Assembly (NCBI GenBank): GCA_009703975.1
Contig: WLFB01000099.1
Coordinates: 1 to 5,515, forward strand
Length of the DNA: 5,515 bases
Source: Actinomycetota bacterium
GTDB taxonomy: Bacteria > Actinomycetota > Acidimicrobiia > Acidimicrobiales > Ilumatobacteraceae
Direction: 5' to 3'
Made by a program: the position numbers and the translations under genes. Each line of letters opens with the position of its first letter. The first letter of the stretch is position 1. The notes beneath the pieces are model-generated. The model was not told the DNA's origin. It ran no database searches and saw only the letters and a program-made list of their open reading frames with translations. Of this stretch, positions 1 through 5,435 are shown piece by piece.

Positions 1-239
1 AGCCAAGACTGCCCGCAAAATATCTGAAGGTGCCGACACTATTTGTGATCGCCACAGATGACCAACAACCAGTATGTGAGCTTTTGACTAATCGTCGATG
101 TTTTGATTTGATCAATGCGCCAAAGCAGTTGACTGAAATCACTGGCGGACACTTTGGATTGGCATATCGCGACACAGAGCCATATCGTCTAGCAACAAGC
201 GCCACCATTAAGTTTCTGCACAGTGTTTTTGGCTCGTAA
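1..239 (+). CDS. Alpha/beta-hydrolase family protein, C-terminal fragment (5' end outside window)
   Basis: The reading frame is open from the window edge (first full codon at position 3) to the TAA at 237-239, so this is the last 78 codons of a longer gene. The GTG at 30 is in frame but is probably an internal valine, because the codons before it already read as family sequence (a stretch ending KYLKVPTLFVIATDD). That stretch matches the beta strand and acidic residue near the C-terminus of alpha/beta-hydrolases (V/I-P-T-L-F-V-I-x-x-x-D). About 45 residues later, TGGHFGLAY has the form of the loop carrying the catalytic histidine, and a final helix ends in FLHSVFGS. The nucleophile elbow would lie outside the window, so the substrate cannot be inferred. 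Family assignment is fairly good from the strand-Asp-His order. The stop codon directly abuts the stop of the convergent MFS gene. Confidence 0.7.
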   Translation, partial: PRLPAKYLKVPTLFVIATDDQQPVCELLTNRRCFDLINAPKQLTEITGGHFGLAYRDTEPYRLATSATIKFLHSVFGS

Positions 240-256
240 CTAGTAGAAAATAGTTA
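237..256. repeat. Inverted repeat at the hydrolase/MFS convergent junction
   Basis: TAACTA (237-242), made of the two abutting stop codons, is repeated inverted as TAGTTA (251-256) with an 8-base loop. It shares its arm core with the hairpin at the other convergent junction (5066-5098). No T-run follows on either strand, so terminator function is doubtful. Confidence 0.3.
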
Positions 257-1442
257 TCCGCAATGCAAATCGGTTAACGATCGCCAAACCGAAATTAGTA
301 GTTGCGGCGATGACCAGCGCGTCGCCGACACCAACTATCGATGTCGTAGCGCCCCAAACGAAAGTACCGATAGCGATACCCAACCAGACCATCATCATCG
401 CCAATGATGAACCTCGACCACGTAACTCATTTGGCAGTTGCATCATGAACGCAGAAAAAATCGTATTAAGCATCGCCATCGTGCAAGCGCCACATACGAG
501 AAGCGCAAAAAATGCTACGAGCATACTTGTAGTGCTAGCCAAAACTGCAGTACTCGCAGACCAGATGCCCGCAGAAAACATTGTGATTGACTCAATGCCG
601 TACTTGGCACGAATGCGTGGCAACACCCACACGACCGTGACAGAGCCAATCCCTAGTGCACCAGATAGTAAGCCATAACCACTAGAAGCCACGCCCAAAC
701 TTTGCTTGGCAACGATCGGCAGAACTGAAGTCAGCACCGATGTGACACCGAGCATGATTGCAAGTCGTAACGCCAAATTGCGCAACAATCGCGTGCCGAC
801 AACATGCTTAATTCCATTTTTAATAACTTCGTTGATAGCCACACGATCAATCACATTTTTATCAACTGACTTGTTGGTTTGCATTACAACCACGATGCCG
901 ACGAATGAAATTGCATTGAGTGCGAACACGGCACCAGGGTTAATCGCGGCAATGATTGCCCCAGCAAATGCCGGTCCAATAGATTGAGCGATGTTGCGTG
1001 ACACGGCATCAAGACCAATTGCTTGTGGAAGTCTTTCCGTATCAACTAGTTCGGGGGTGATCGCCATAAACGCTGGCGCGGAAAGTGTCAGCGCTACCGA
1101 TTCAAGAAACGTGCCAAGAATCAAAAGCTCGGCGGTCAGACCACCCGACCACTGCAAAATCGCAAGTGCTGCAGCGATGACTAGCGCCAAAAAAGAAGCA
1201 GCTGAAATTAAGCGCCGACGATCGACCATGTCGGCAAATGCTCCTGCATAAAGTGCGAGCAAAAAACCCGGCACTGCCCACGCAGTTTGCACAAGGCCAA
1301 CAAGTGTTGGTGAGTCTGAAAGCGTTGTCATTGTCCACGCTGCGGCTGCGATGTGCATGAAGGTGCCGATGTTTGAAACCAGACCCGCGATCCACAACGC
1401 CCGAAAGATGCGAATTCTTAGCGGCGACCATGGTCCATGCAC
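240..1442 (-). CDS. MFS transporter, MFS_3/EntS-like exporter
   Basis: This encodes a 400-residue inner-membrane protein with about twelve hydrophobic segments: roughly 12-34, 45-68, 79-97, 103-125, 150-168, 171-188, 222-245, 255-275, 284-302, 307-328, 345-366 and 372-390. A polar loop at about 189-221 divides the two six-helix halves. The N-terminus (RIFRALWIAGLVSNIGTFM, 11-29) is typical of the MFS_3 family, which includes the enterobactin exporter EntS and many putative drug or macrolide exporters. The loop after helix 2 carries a motif A variant, GAFADMVDRRRL (67-78), and LPNELRGRGSSL (336-347) is the family's RGR loop before helix 11. The expected role is proton-driven efflux of a small molecule; the substrate is unknown. 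The start is GTG at 1442, the only start codon before an in-frame TAA at 1454-1452. No Shine-Dalgarno precedes it, but a -10 hexamer lies exactly 6 bases upstream, suggesting a leaderless mRNA. It is divergent from the aminopeptidase and convergent with the hydrolase fragment. Confidence 0.88.
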   Translation of the reverse strand: MHGPWSPLRIRIFRALWIAGLVSNIGTFMHIAAAAWTMTTLSDSPTLVGLVQTAWAVPGFLLALYAGAFADMVDRRRLISAASFLALVIAAALAILQWSGGLTAELLILGTFLESVALTLSAPAFMAITPELVDTERLPQAIGLDAVSRNIAQSIGPAFAGAIIAAINPGAVFALNAISFVGIVVVMQTNKSVDKNVIDRVAINEVIKNGIKHVVGTRLLRNLALRLAIMLGVTSVLTSVLPIVAKQSLGVASSGYGLLSGALGIGSVTVVWVLPRIRAKYGIESITMFSAGIWSASTAVLASTTSMLVAFFALLVCGACTMAMLNTIFSAFMMQLPNELRGRGSSLAMMMVWLGIAIGTFVWGATTSIVGVGDALVIAATTNFGLAIVNRFALRITIFY

Positions 1443-1448
1443 ACGACA

Positions 1449-1454
1449 AGATTA
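1449..1454 (-). promoter_or_regulatory. Putative -10 element for the MFS gene, placed for a leaderless transcript
   Basis: The minus strand reads TAATCT at 1454-1449, matching the TANNNT core of actinobacterial -10 boxes. Six bases (1448-1443) separate it from the G of the GTG at 1442, which is where transcription would be expected to begin. There is no ribosome binding site between promoter and start, consistent with leaderless translation, which is common in actinobacteria. The -35 region is weak: TTGCGA at 1474-1469 matches 4 of 6 consensus bases but leaves only a 14-base spacer. Confidence 0.45.
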
Positions 1455-1470
1455 CAAAACTAAGTACATC

Positions 1471-1506
1471 GCAAGCATTCCTAACCATTGCATCAACGCT
1501 TGCAAG
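1471..1506. repeat. Inverted repeat and 8-bp palindrome in the divergent spacer, possible operator
   Basis: GCAAGC (1471-1476) is repeated inverted as GCTTGC (1498-1503), with a 21-base gap. The second arm lies in the perfect palindrome CTTGCAAG (1499-1506). These lie between the proposed -10 boxes of the divergent MFS and aminopeptidase genes, where an operator could affect both. The arms are short and could occur by chance. Confidence 0.25.
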
Positions 1507-1507
1507 G

Positions 1508-1513
1508 TAGAAT
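1508..1513 (+). promoter_or_regulatory. Putative -10 element for the methionine aminopeptidase gene
   Basis: TAGAAT matches 5 of 6 bases of the TATAAT consensus. Transcription would begin near 1520, just before the AGGAG at 1521-1525, giving a leader of about 16 bases to the ATG at 1536. TTGCAT at 1488-1493 is the nearest -35-like hexamer, but the spacer is only 14 bases, so the -35 is doubtful. Confidence 0.4.
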
Positions 1514-1520
1514 TTTCAAC

Positions 1521-1525
1521 AGGAG
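1521..1525 (+). promoter_or_regulatory. Ribosome binding site deciding the aminopeptidase start
   Basis: AGGAG sits 10 bases before the ATG at 1536. The frame is also open back to a TTG at 1488, but that TTG lies upstream of the proposed -10 box and has no Shine-Dalgarno. The ATG is therefore preferred as the start. Confidence 0.55.
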
Positions 1526-1535
1526 CAACCAGCCG

Positions 1536-2516
1536 ATGACGATTTTGACTCAACCTAGTGTTTTGCCATCAGCAAATGATGCTTGCTGGTGTGGCAGTGG
1601 ACGAAAATACAAACGCTGTCATAAACCACTCGAAGGTCGCGTGCAACCAGGTGAAGTAAGCCCGCGTCGTAACGTGCCAGCTCACATCGCCCGCCCGCCT
1701 TATGCCGACACAGGTGAAGTGATTCGGTGGAACGAGCCGGCAATCAAATCACCAGAAATAATTACACGAATGCGTCATGCTGGCGCAGTTGCCGCTGAAG
1801 TCTTGCGCCTTGCTGGTGCCGCCGTAAAACCCGGCATGACTACCGACGAAATTGATGTATATGTTCACGACCTTTGCATTGAACGAAACTCTTATCCGAG
1901 CCCACTCAATTACATGGGTTATCCAAAAAGTGTTTGTACTTCTGTAAACGAAGTGATTTGTCACGGAATACCTGACTCGCGCAAACTTGAAGAAGGTGAC
2001 ATCGTAAATCTTGATGTGACTTGCTATATCGACGGCGTACACGGCGATACGAATGCGACGTTCGCAGTTGGCAAGATTGATGCACAAAATCGGGCGTTGA
2101 TTGATGCGACCGAAGAATGCATCTGGCGCGGCATTGAAGCAGTGAAACCTGGGCGTCCATTAAGTGATATTGGTCGAGCGATTGAAGATCAAGCAAACTT
2201 GCACAAACTTGGAGTCGTTCGCGCGTTCGTCGGCCATGGCATCGGCGAACAGTTTCATACTGATATTCAAGTTCTGCACTATTACGATTCGCGTAATTCG
2301 GTTGTGATGCGTCCAGGCATGACATTCACAATCGAACCAATGATCACACTCGGCACCTGGCAGCACAAAATGTGGGATGACGACTGGACTGCAGTAACTG
2401 CCGATGGCACACGCACCGCACAGTTTGAACACATGATCTTGGTTACCGAAACTGGCGTCGATGTTTTAACAGGCGGCCCAGGCGCCGTGTCTAGCAAATC
2501 ACCTTTTACTAAGTAA
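1536..2516 (+). CDS. map: Type I methionine aminopeptidase with N-terminal SEC-C zinc knuckle
   Basis: This cytosolic metalloprotease removes the initiator methionine from new proteins. From the ATG at 1536 it has 326 residues. Residues 17-29 form a SEC-C motif (CWCGSGRKYKRCH; likely zinc ligands C17, C19, C28 and C/H at 28-29), followed by a proline- and arginine-rich linker to about residue 70 and the pita-bread M24 fold at about 72-312. All five metal ligands are visible: D160 (VNLDVT), D171 (HGDTNATF), H234 (FVGHGIG), E267 (FTIEPM) and E298 (FEHM). H143 (ICHGIPD) and H241 (GEQFHTDIQVLHY) match the conserved substrate-binding histidines. The FHTDIQ loop, instead of the enterobacterial FHEEPQ, is closer to actinobacterial MetAP1c as I recall it. 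SEC-C occurs at the SecA C-terminus, where it binds zinc, SecB and ribosomes, so a ribosome-docking role is inferred here. It begins the rightward run, 67 bases before the hydrolase ATG. Confidence 0.95.
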   Translation: MTILTQPSVLPSANDACWCGSGRKYKRCHKPLEGRVQPGEVSPRRNVPAHIARPPYADTGEVIRWNEPAIKSPEIITRMRHAGAVAAEVLRLAGAAVKPGMTTDEIDVYVHDLCIERNSYPSPLNYMGYPKSVCTSVNEVICHGIPDSRKLEEGDIVNLDVTCYIDGVHGDTNATFAVGKIDAQNRALIDATEECIWRGIEAVKPGRPLSDIGRAIEDQANLHKLGVVRAFVGHGIGEQFHTDIQVLHYYDSRNSVVMRPGMTFTIEPMITLGTWQHKMWDDDWTAVTADGTRTAQFEHMILVTETGVDVLTGGPGAVSSKSPFTK

Positions 2517-2533
2517 CTCGTTTGACATATATT
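2505..2533 (+). promoter_or_regulatory. Putative sigma-70-type promoter for the hydrolase-coaA unit
   Basis: TTTACT (2505-2510) is followed after exactly 17 bases by TATATT (2528-2533), giving 4/6 and 5/6 matches to the -35 and -10 consensus. Transcription would begin near 2540, leaving a leader of about 44 bases before the ATG at 2584. The -35 overlaps the last codons of the aminopeptidase gene, so the hydrolase and coaA may be transcribed separately from it or from both promoters. Confidence 0.4.
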
Positions 2534-2562
2534 TCGTTGGGTACGAGATGTAGCGTTTGACA
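2519..2562 (+). repeat. 9-bp direct repeat CGTTTGACA in the hydrolase leader
   Basis: CGTTTGACA occurs at 2519-2527 and again at 2554-2562, 35 bases apart start to start. Each copy contains a perfect TTGACA -35 hexamer. Neither has a good -10 at 16-18 bases: the first is followed by GAGATG-like sequence, and the second runs into the ribosome binding site region. It may be a protein-binding pair or chance. Confidence 0.4.
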
Positions 2563-2573
2563 GGCGCAAAATC

Positions 2574-2579
2574 AGGGGG
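2574..2579 (+). promoter_or_regulatory. Ribosome binding site deciding the hydrolase start
   Basis: AGGGGG ends 4 bases before the ATG at 2584. This purine-rich box favours that ATG over the in-frame TTG at 2557, which has no Shine-Dalgarno and would add nine residues without family resemblance. Confidence 0.5.
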
Positions 2580-2583
2580 CAAG

Positions 2584-3372
2584 ATGACGTTTGCAAAAAT
2601 CAACGGTCAAGAAATTTTTTACACAGATTCTGGTGGCAATGGACCAGTAGTTATTTTGGCGCACGGCTTCTTGATGGATCAAACAATGTTTGATGCTCAA
2701 GTTGCGGCGTTGTCGCCAGAGTTTCGCGTGATTACTTGGGATGAGCGTGGTTGTGGACAGACCAAATGGGATGGAAAAGATTTCACATATTGGGATTCAG
2801 CCGATGACTGTCTCGGATTAATGGATCACCTCAGAATTGACAAATGTGTGATCGGCGGAATGTCGCAAGGTGGATTTCTCACGATGCGTGCGGCGCTAAA
2901 AGCACCTGAACGTGTGACTGCACTGATACTCATAGACACTGCTGCAGATAACGACAACGAAGAAACTTTGGCCGGGTATCGGATGATGGTTGACACATGG
3001 GTGCAACACGGCCCAGTTCCAGATTTAACGGGAGTAATTGCGAACATAATTATTGCTGAGCCAACAGAAAATGCGAAGTCGATTGCTAAGTGGCAGGGTT
3101 TTACGGTCGACGCCGTGAAGGCCACGGCGAAATGTTTACTTGAGCGTGATGACATCACAGATCGGCTCGGCGAGATTAAATGCCCAGCGATCATCTTGCA
3201 TGGCACTGCAGATACGGCGATTTCAATGGAACGCGCCGAAGCATTGCGGGCTGGGCTGGCCGGCGCAGGCAAGATCATCCAGATTGAAGGTGCCGCGCAT
3301 GCATCAAATCTGACGCACGCACAATTGGTTAATCCGCCACTGCTTGAGTTTCTACGTCGCGTGACAAAATAG
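2584..3372 (+). CDS. Alpha/beta-hydrolase, serine-nucleophile type
   Basis: This is a 262-residue cytosolic hydrolase with no signal peptide. HGFLMDQTMF (27-36) gives the oxyanion-hole loop, TWDERGCGQT (51-60) is the conserved D-x-R-G-x-G-x-T/S loop, and GMSQGG (92-97) is the nucleophile elbow with Ser94. A cap region spans about 120-190. HGTADTAI (206-213) supplies the acid Asp210, and GAAHASN (236-242) the catalytic His239. The order, spacing and length fit small esterases and lactonases of the 3-oxoadipate enol-lactonase or non-haem chloroperoxidase type. The serine nucleophile argues against a haloalkane dehalogenase, which uses Asp. The substrate is unknown. The ATG at 2584 is chosen over the TTG at 2557 because of the AGGGGG box. 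The gene ends 10 bases before coaA and is probably co-transcribed with it, but nothing in the sequence ties it to coenzyme A metabolism. Confidence 0.9.
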   Translation: MTFAKINGQEIFYTDSGGNGPVVILAHGFLMDQTMFDAQVAALSPEFRVITWDERGCGQTKWDGKDFTYWDSADDCLGLMDHLRIDKCVIGGMSQGGFLTMRAALKAPERVTALILIDTAADNDNEETLAGYRMMVDTWVQHGPVPDLTGVIANIIIAEPTENAKSIAKWQGFTVDAVKATAKCLLERDDITDRLGEIKCPAIILHGTADTAISMERAEALRAGLAGAGKIIQIEGAAHASNLTHAQLVNPPLLEFLRRVTK

Positions 3373-3382
3373 GTTTTGTTAA

Positions 3383-4315
3383 ATGATTGCTGATAACGAC
3401 GTCGACAGATATTTGAGGTTTGACCGCGAACAATGGTCAATGTTGCGCGCACAAACACCGCTCACGCTCAGCGAAAAAGAACTTGAGGCGTTGCGGGGCA
3501 TCAACGATCGAATTGATCTCGACGAGGTGGCGACTATTTATTTACCCCTCACACGCTTGTTGAACCTATATGTAGCAGCGACGCAAAACTTGCACAGAGT
3601 TTCAGCGACATTTCTTGGCACGATGGCACCAAAGATGCCATACGTAATCGGTATTGCGGGCAGTGTGGCAGTTGGCAAAAGCACTTCAGCGCGAATTCTG
3701 CAGTCATTGCTAATGCGTTGGCCCGAACACCCTCGAGTCGAACTAATCACCACTGACGGATTTTTGTATCCGAATGCTGTGCTTGAGGAACGTGGGCTCA
3801 TGAATCGCAAGGGCTTTCCTGAAAGTTACGACACAAAACGTCTGCTGCAGTTTGTTCGCGACGTCAAAGCCGGGACAGCGGAAGTCTCAGCACCCGTGTA
3901 TAACCACGTTGTCTATGACGTGATGCCTAGTCACGAAGAGGTCGTGCATCAACCGGATATTTTGATTATTGAAGGATTAAATGTATTACAAGTTGGTTCT
4001 GGCAATACCGAATTCGTTTCAGATTATTTTGACTTTTCGATTTATATAGATGCTCTTGAAACAGACATTGAGGGCTGGTTTATTGAACGCTTTCAAACTC
4101 TAAGAAAAACAGTTTTTCAAGACCCAAATAGTTTCTTTAAACACTTTGCTGATTTGACAGAAGACCAAGCAGTTGCATTTGCCCACGAGATTTGGACTGG
4201 CATTAACGGCAAAAACTTGAAAGACAATATCCAACCAACTCGAGCCCGCGCATCACTGGTAATTCAAAAAGGTGCAGATCACAAAGTTAGTTCAGTTCAC
4301 TTGCGCAAACTCTAA
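3383..4315 (+). CDS. coaA: Type I pantothenate kinase CoaA
   Basis: This enzyme catalyses ATP-dependent phosphorylation of pantothenate to 4'-phosphopantothenate, the first and regulated step of coenzyme A synthesis. At 310 residues it is full length for the prokaryotic type I family and closely follows the mycobacterial enzyme from YLRFDREQW (10-18) to the terminal HLRKL. The P-loop is GSVAVGKST (93-101, Lys99). TTDGFLYPN (123-131) carries the likely catalytic Asp125, and [11 protein letters not shown] (140-150) and [10 protein letters not shown] (171-180, His175) match the substrate and CoA-feedback region known from E. coli Coa[13 protein letters not shown] (192-203) is the Walker B-like strand. 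The ATG at 3383 has only a weak AGG (3371-3373) upstream, overlapping the hydrolase stop, so translational coupling is likely. GC content falls from about 51% (3601-3960) to about 38% (3961-4320) within the gene, although the motifs stay intact. Confidence 0.97.
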   Translation: MIADNDVDRYLRFDREQWSMLRAQTPLTLSEKELEALRGINDRIDLDEVATIYLPLTRLLNLYVAATQNLHRVSATFLGTMAPKMPYVIGIAGSVAVGKSTSARILQSLLMRWPEHPRVELITTDGFLYPNAVLEERGLMNRKGFPESYDTKRLLQFVRDVKAGTAEVSAPVYNHVVYDVMPSHEEVVHQPDILIIEGLNVLQVGSGNTEFVSDYFDFSIYIDALETDIEGWFIERFQTLRKTVFQDPNSFFKHFADLTEDQAVAFAHEIWTGINGKNLKDNIQPTRARASLVIQKGADHKVSSVHLRKL

Positions 4316-4319
4316 GTTG

Positions 4320-4347
4320 GGTTGCTAAGTTAGGCTTCAATGCAACC
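4320..4347. repeat. Small inverted repeat after coaA
   Basis: GGTTGC (4320-4325) pairs with GCAACC (4342-4347) across a 16-base loop. No T-run follows on either strand, so this is not a convincing intrinsic terminator. The same spacer has CTAAGTT twice (4312-4318 and 4325-4331). The stem is only 6 bp. Confidence 0.25.
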
Positions 4348-4380
4348 GAAAAAGAGTGACACGAAATGATCAGAAATGAT

Positions 4381-4384
4381 AAGG
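4381..4384 (+). promoter_or_regulatory. Ribosome binding site supporting a TTG start for the methyltransferase
   Basis: AAGG lies 7 bases before the TTG at 4392. The frame has a stop (TAA at 4380-4382) just upstream and no ATG or GTG in between, so TTG is the only conventional start that keeps the conserved N-terminus. Confidence 0.5.
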
Positions 4385-4391
4385 CATAATT

Positions 4392-5069
4392 TTGGATTCT
4401 AAAAAAACTGACACACATTATTACGAAGAACTTTTTGAGAAGACTGCAGCCCAAGCCGCCGAAACTTTGGGTGCGCATTACAACTACTCATGGAAAACCG
4501 ACCCTCGTCGGATGCTTTTTGCATTTTCGCGATACAAATTCGTTGGCAAAATGTTTGAAGGGTTTGATCGTGTCTTAGAAGTCGGTTGTGGTGATGCTTC
4601 GGCCACAAGGCTCGTTCAGCAAACCGTAAATGAAGTTGTCGTGACAGACTTTGACCAAGTATTTATAAGCGATATTGAAAGTCGTCAACAACCTGAATGG
4701 CGCCTAGACGCAAGAGTCCACGACATGATCGCAGGACCACTTCAAGAGAACTTTGACGGGATTTTTAGTCTTGATGTTTTAGAACATATCGATAAAACCA
4801 ACGAAGACACATTTTTAAAAAACATTTGTATCTCGTTAGACGGACACGGCACATTCATTGTTGGTATGCCGTCTCTTGAATCACAGACGTATGCCTCGGA
4901 GGCCAGCAAATTCGGCCATGTCAACTGCAAATCTGGGCCAGAATTACGCGATCTCTTAAAGAAATACTTTCATAGCGTTTTCATGTTTTCAATGAACGAC
5001 GAAGTAGTTCACACCGGGTTTTTCCCAATGGCGCACTACTTGATAGCGGTTTGCTGCGACAAAAAATAA
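4392..5069 (+). CDS. Class I SAM-dependent methyltransferase
   Basis: This is a 225-residue soluble methyltransferase of the Methyltransf_11/23 type. Motif I is VLEVGCGDAS (61-70), the acidic residue at the end of strand 2 is in VVVTDFD (82-88), motif II is FDGIFSLDVLEHI (121-133), and the following strand reads GTFIVGMPS (153-161). About 50 residues precede the SAM fold. The C-terminal part has a distinctive block: SLESQTYASEASKFGHVNC (161-179), then FSMNDEVVHTGF (199-210) and MAHYL (213-217). From memory, that block is typical of methyltransferases found among surface-polysaccharide or nonribosomal product genes, where it probably shapes the acceptor site; the acceptor is unknown. The start is TTG at 4392, preceded by AAGG. 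It follows coaA by 76 bases and has lower GC (about 43% by hand count) than the 5' half of coaA or the regulator, which suggests recent transfer. Its stop directly abuts that of the regulator. Confidence 0.88.
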   Translation: MDSKKTDTHYYEELFEKTAAQAAETLGAHYNYSWKTDPRRMLFAFSRYKFVGKMFEGFDRVLEVGCGDASATRLVQQTVNEVVVTDFDQVFISDIESRQQPEWRLDARVHDMIAGPLQENFDGIFSLDVLEHIDKTNEDTFLKNICISLDGHGTFIVGMPSLESQTYASEASKFGHVNCKSGPELRDLLKKYFHSVFMFSMNDEVVHTGFFPMAHYLIAVCCDKK

Positions 5070-5098
5070 CTATCGGTGAAGTGAGTTGAGATAGTTAT
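5061..5098 (-). terminator. Putative intrinsic terminator of the HTH regulator gene
   Basis: A perfect 9-bp inverted repeat, ATAACTATC (5066-5074) and GATAGTTAT (5090-5098), has a 15-base loop. Read on the minus strand, the second arm is followed by a T-run complementary to the A-run at 5061-5066 inside the methyltransferase 3' end. This has the hairpin-plus-U-tract layout of a rho-independent terminator. It contains the regulator's last codons and its TAG. The stem is AT-rich and probably only moderately stable. The plus strand has no T-run after the hairpin, so it would not serve the methyltransferase in the same way. Confidence 0.45.
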
Positions 5099-5435
5099 AG
5101 ACGGTGATTCGCGAGACGCCCATTGCGTCAGCGACGTCTTCAACCGCGCGACGCAACGTAAACGCGCCTCGCTCATCAAGTAAGCGAATCGCCCGCTGCT
5201 TGGCAGTACGAGATAGATCCGAAAGTTTCGCGCCAAGTTCGCGTTCAACAGACTCGATCATCCGATCTAACGCACCGTGCAGCGCAGGCAGTCGCACTGC
5301 TGCAACAACAACACCATCAACTTCTAGCGTGACATCACCGTTCTTCATTTGATCGACATCAATTAATATTCCGCCAATCGCAGTGATCAACGGCTCAATT
5401 GTTTTGAGTAGCGGATTTTGGCGCGTGACTTTCAT
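5070..5435 (-). CDS. Small HTH_22 (DauR-type) transcriptional regulator without a PAS sensor domain
   Basis: This is a 121-residue protein. Residues about 72-118 form the DNA-binding domain seen at the C-terminus of DauR/YheO-like regulators (HTH_22): LSDLSRTAKQRAIRLLDERG (71-90), a helix RRAVEDVADAMG (95-106), and the recognition helix VSRITVYNYL (107-116). DauR-type proteins normally carry an N-terminal YheO-type PAS sensor domain; here there are only about 60 residues, with a short strand pair (DVTLEVDGVVVAAVRLP, 34-50) and a helix (LDRMIESVERELG, 56-68). The ligand is unknown. The ATG overlaps the stop of the upstream leftward gene in ATGA (5435-5432), and there is no Shine-Dalgarno, so translation is likely coupled to that gene, which is a natural candidate partner or target. 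The stop TAG (5072-5070) abuts the methyltransferase stop. GC is about 57% in the part counted (5101-5280), well above the neighbouring methyltransferase. Confidence 0.75.
   Translation of the reverse strand: MKVTRQNPLLKTIEPLITAIGGILIDVDQMKNGDVTLEVDGVVVAAVRLPALHGALDRMIESVERELGAKLSDLSRTAKQRAIRLLDERGAFTLRRAVEDVADAMGVSRITVYNYLNSLHR

Noticed and set aside
310..678. Plus-strand open frame of 122 codons across the MFS gene
   Set aside because: It is opposite membrane helices of a complete 12-segment transporter; its low-complexity Thr/Pro/Ala composition is typical of shadows of such genes.
1102..1488. Minus-strand frame of 128 codons overlapping the 5' part of the MFS gene
   Set aside because: It is out of frame with the MFS coding sequence and rich in Cys, His, Ser and Arg; the MFS frame has clear family motifs over the same bases.
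1488..1535. In-frame N-terminal extension of the aminopeptidase from the TTG at 1488
   Set aside because: It has no Shine-Dalgarno, would overlap the proposed -10 box, and the AGGAG before the ATG at 1536 is a better start signal.
1906..2325. Antisense open frame of 139 codons within the aminopeptidase gene
   Set aside because: The opposite strand encodes the metal-binding core of the aminopeptidase; the antisense translation is rich in Cys, Arg, Ser and Gln and has no domain features.
2557..2583. In-frame N-terminal extension of the hydrolase from the TTG at 2557
   Set aside because: The extra residues do not resemble the family, and AGGGGG is well placed for the ATG at 2584.
2826..3458. 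Long open frame (210 codons) antisense to the hydrolase and the coaA start
   Set aside because: It lies opposite two well-supported enzymes, is rich in Ser, Arg and Cys without any recognisable motif, and has no ribosome binding site; it looks like a codon-bias shadow.
5104..5352. Plus-strand open frame of 82 codons opposite the HTH regulator
   Set aside because: The translation is a Ser/Thr/Arg-rich low-complexity string, while the minus strand has a recognisable HTH domain.
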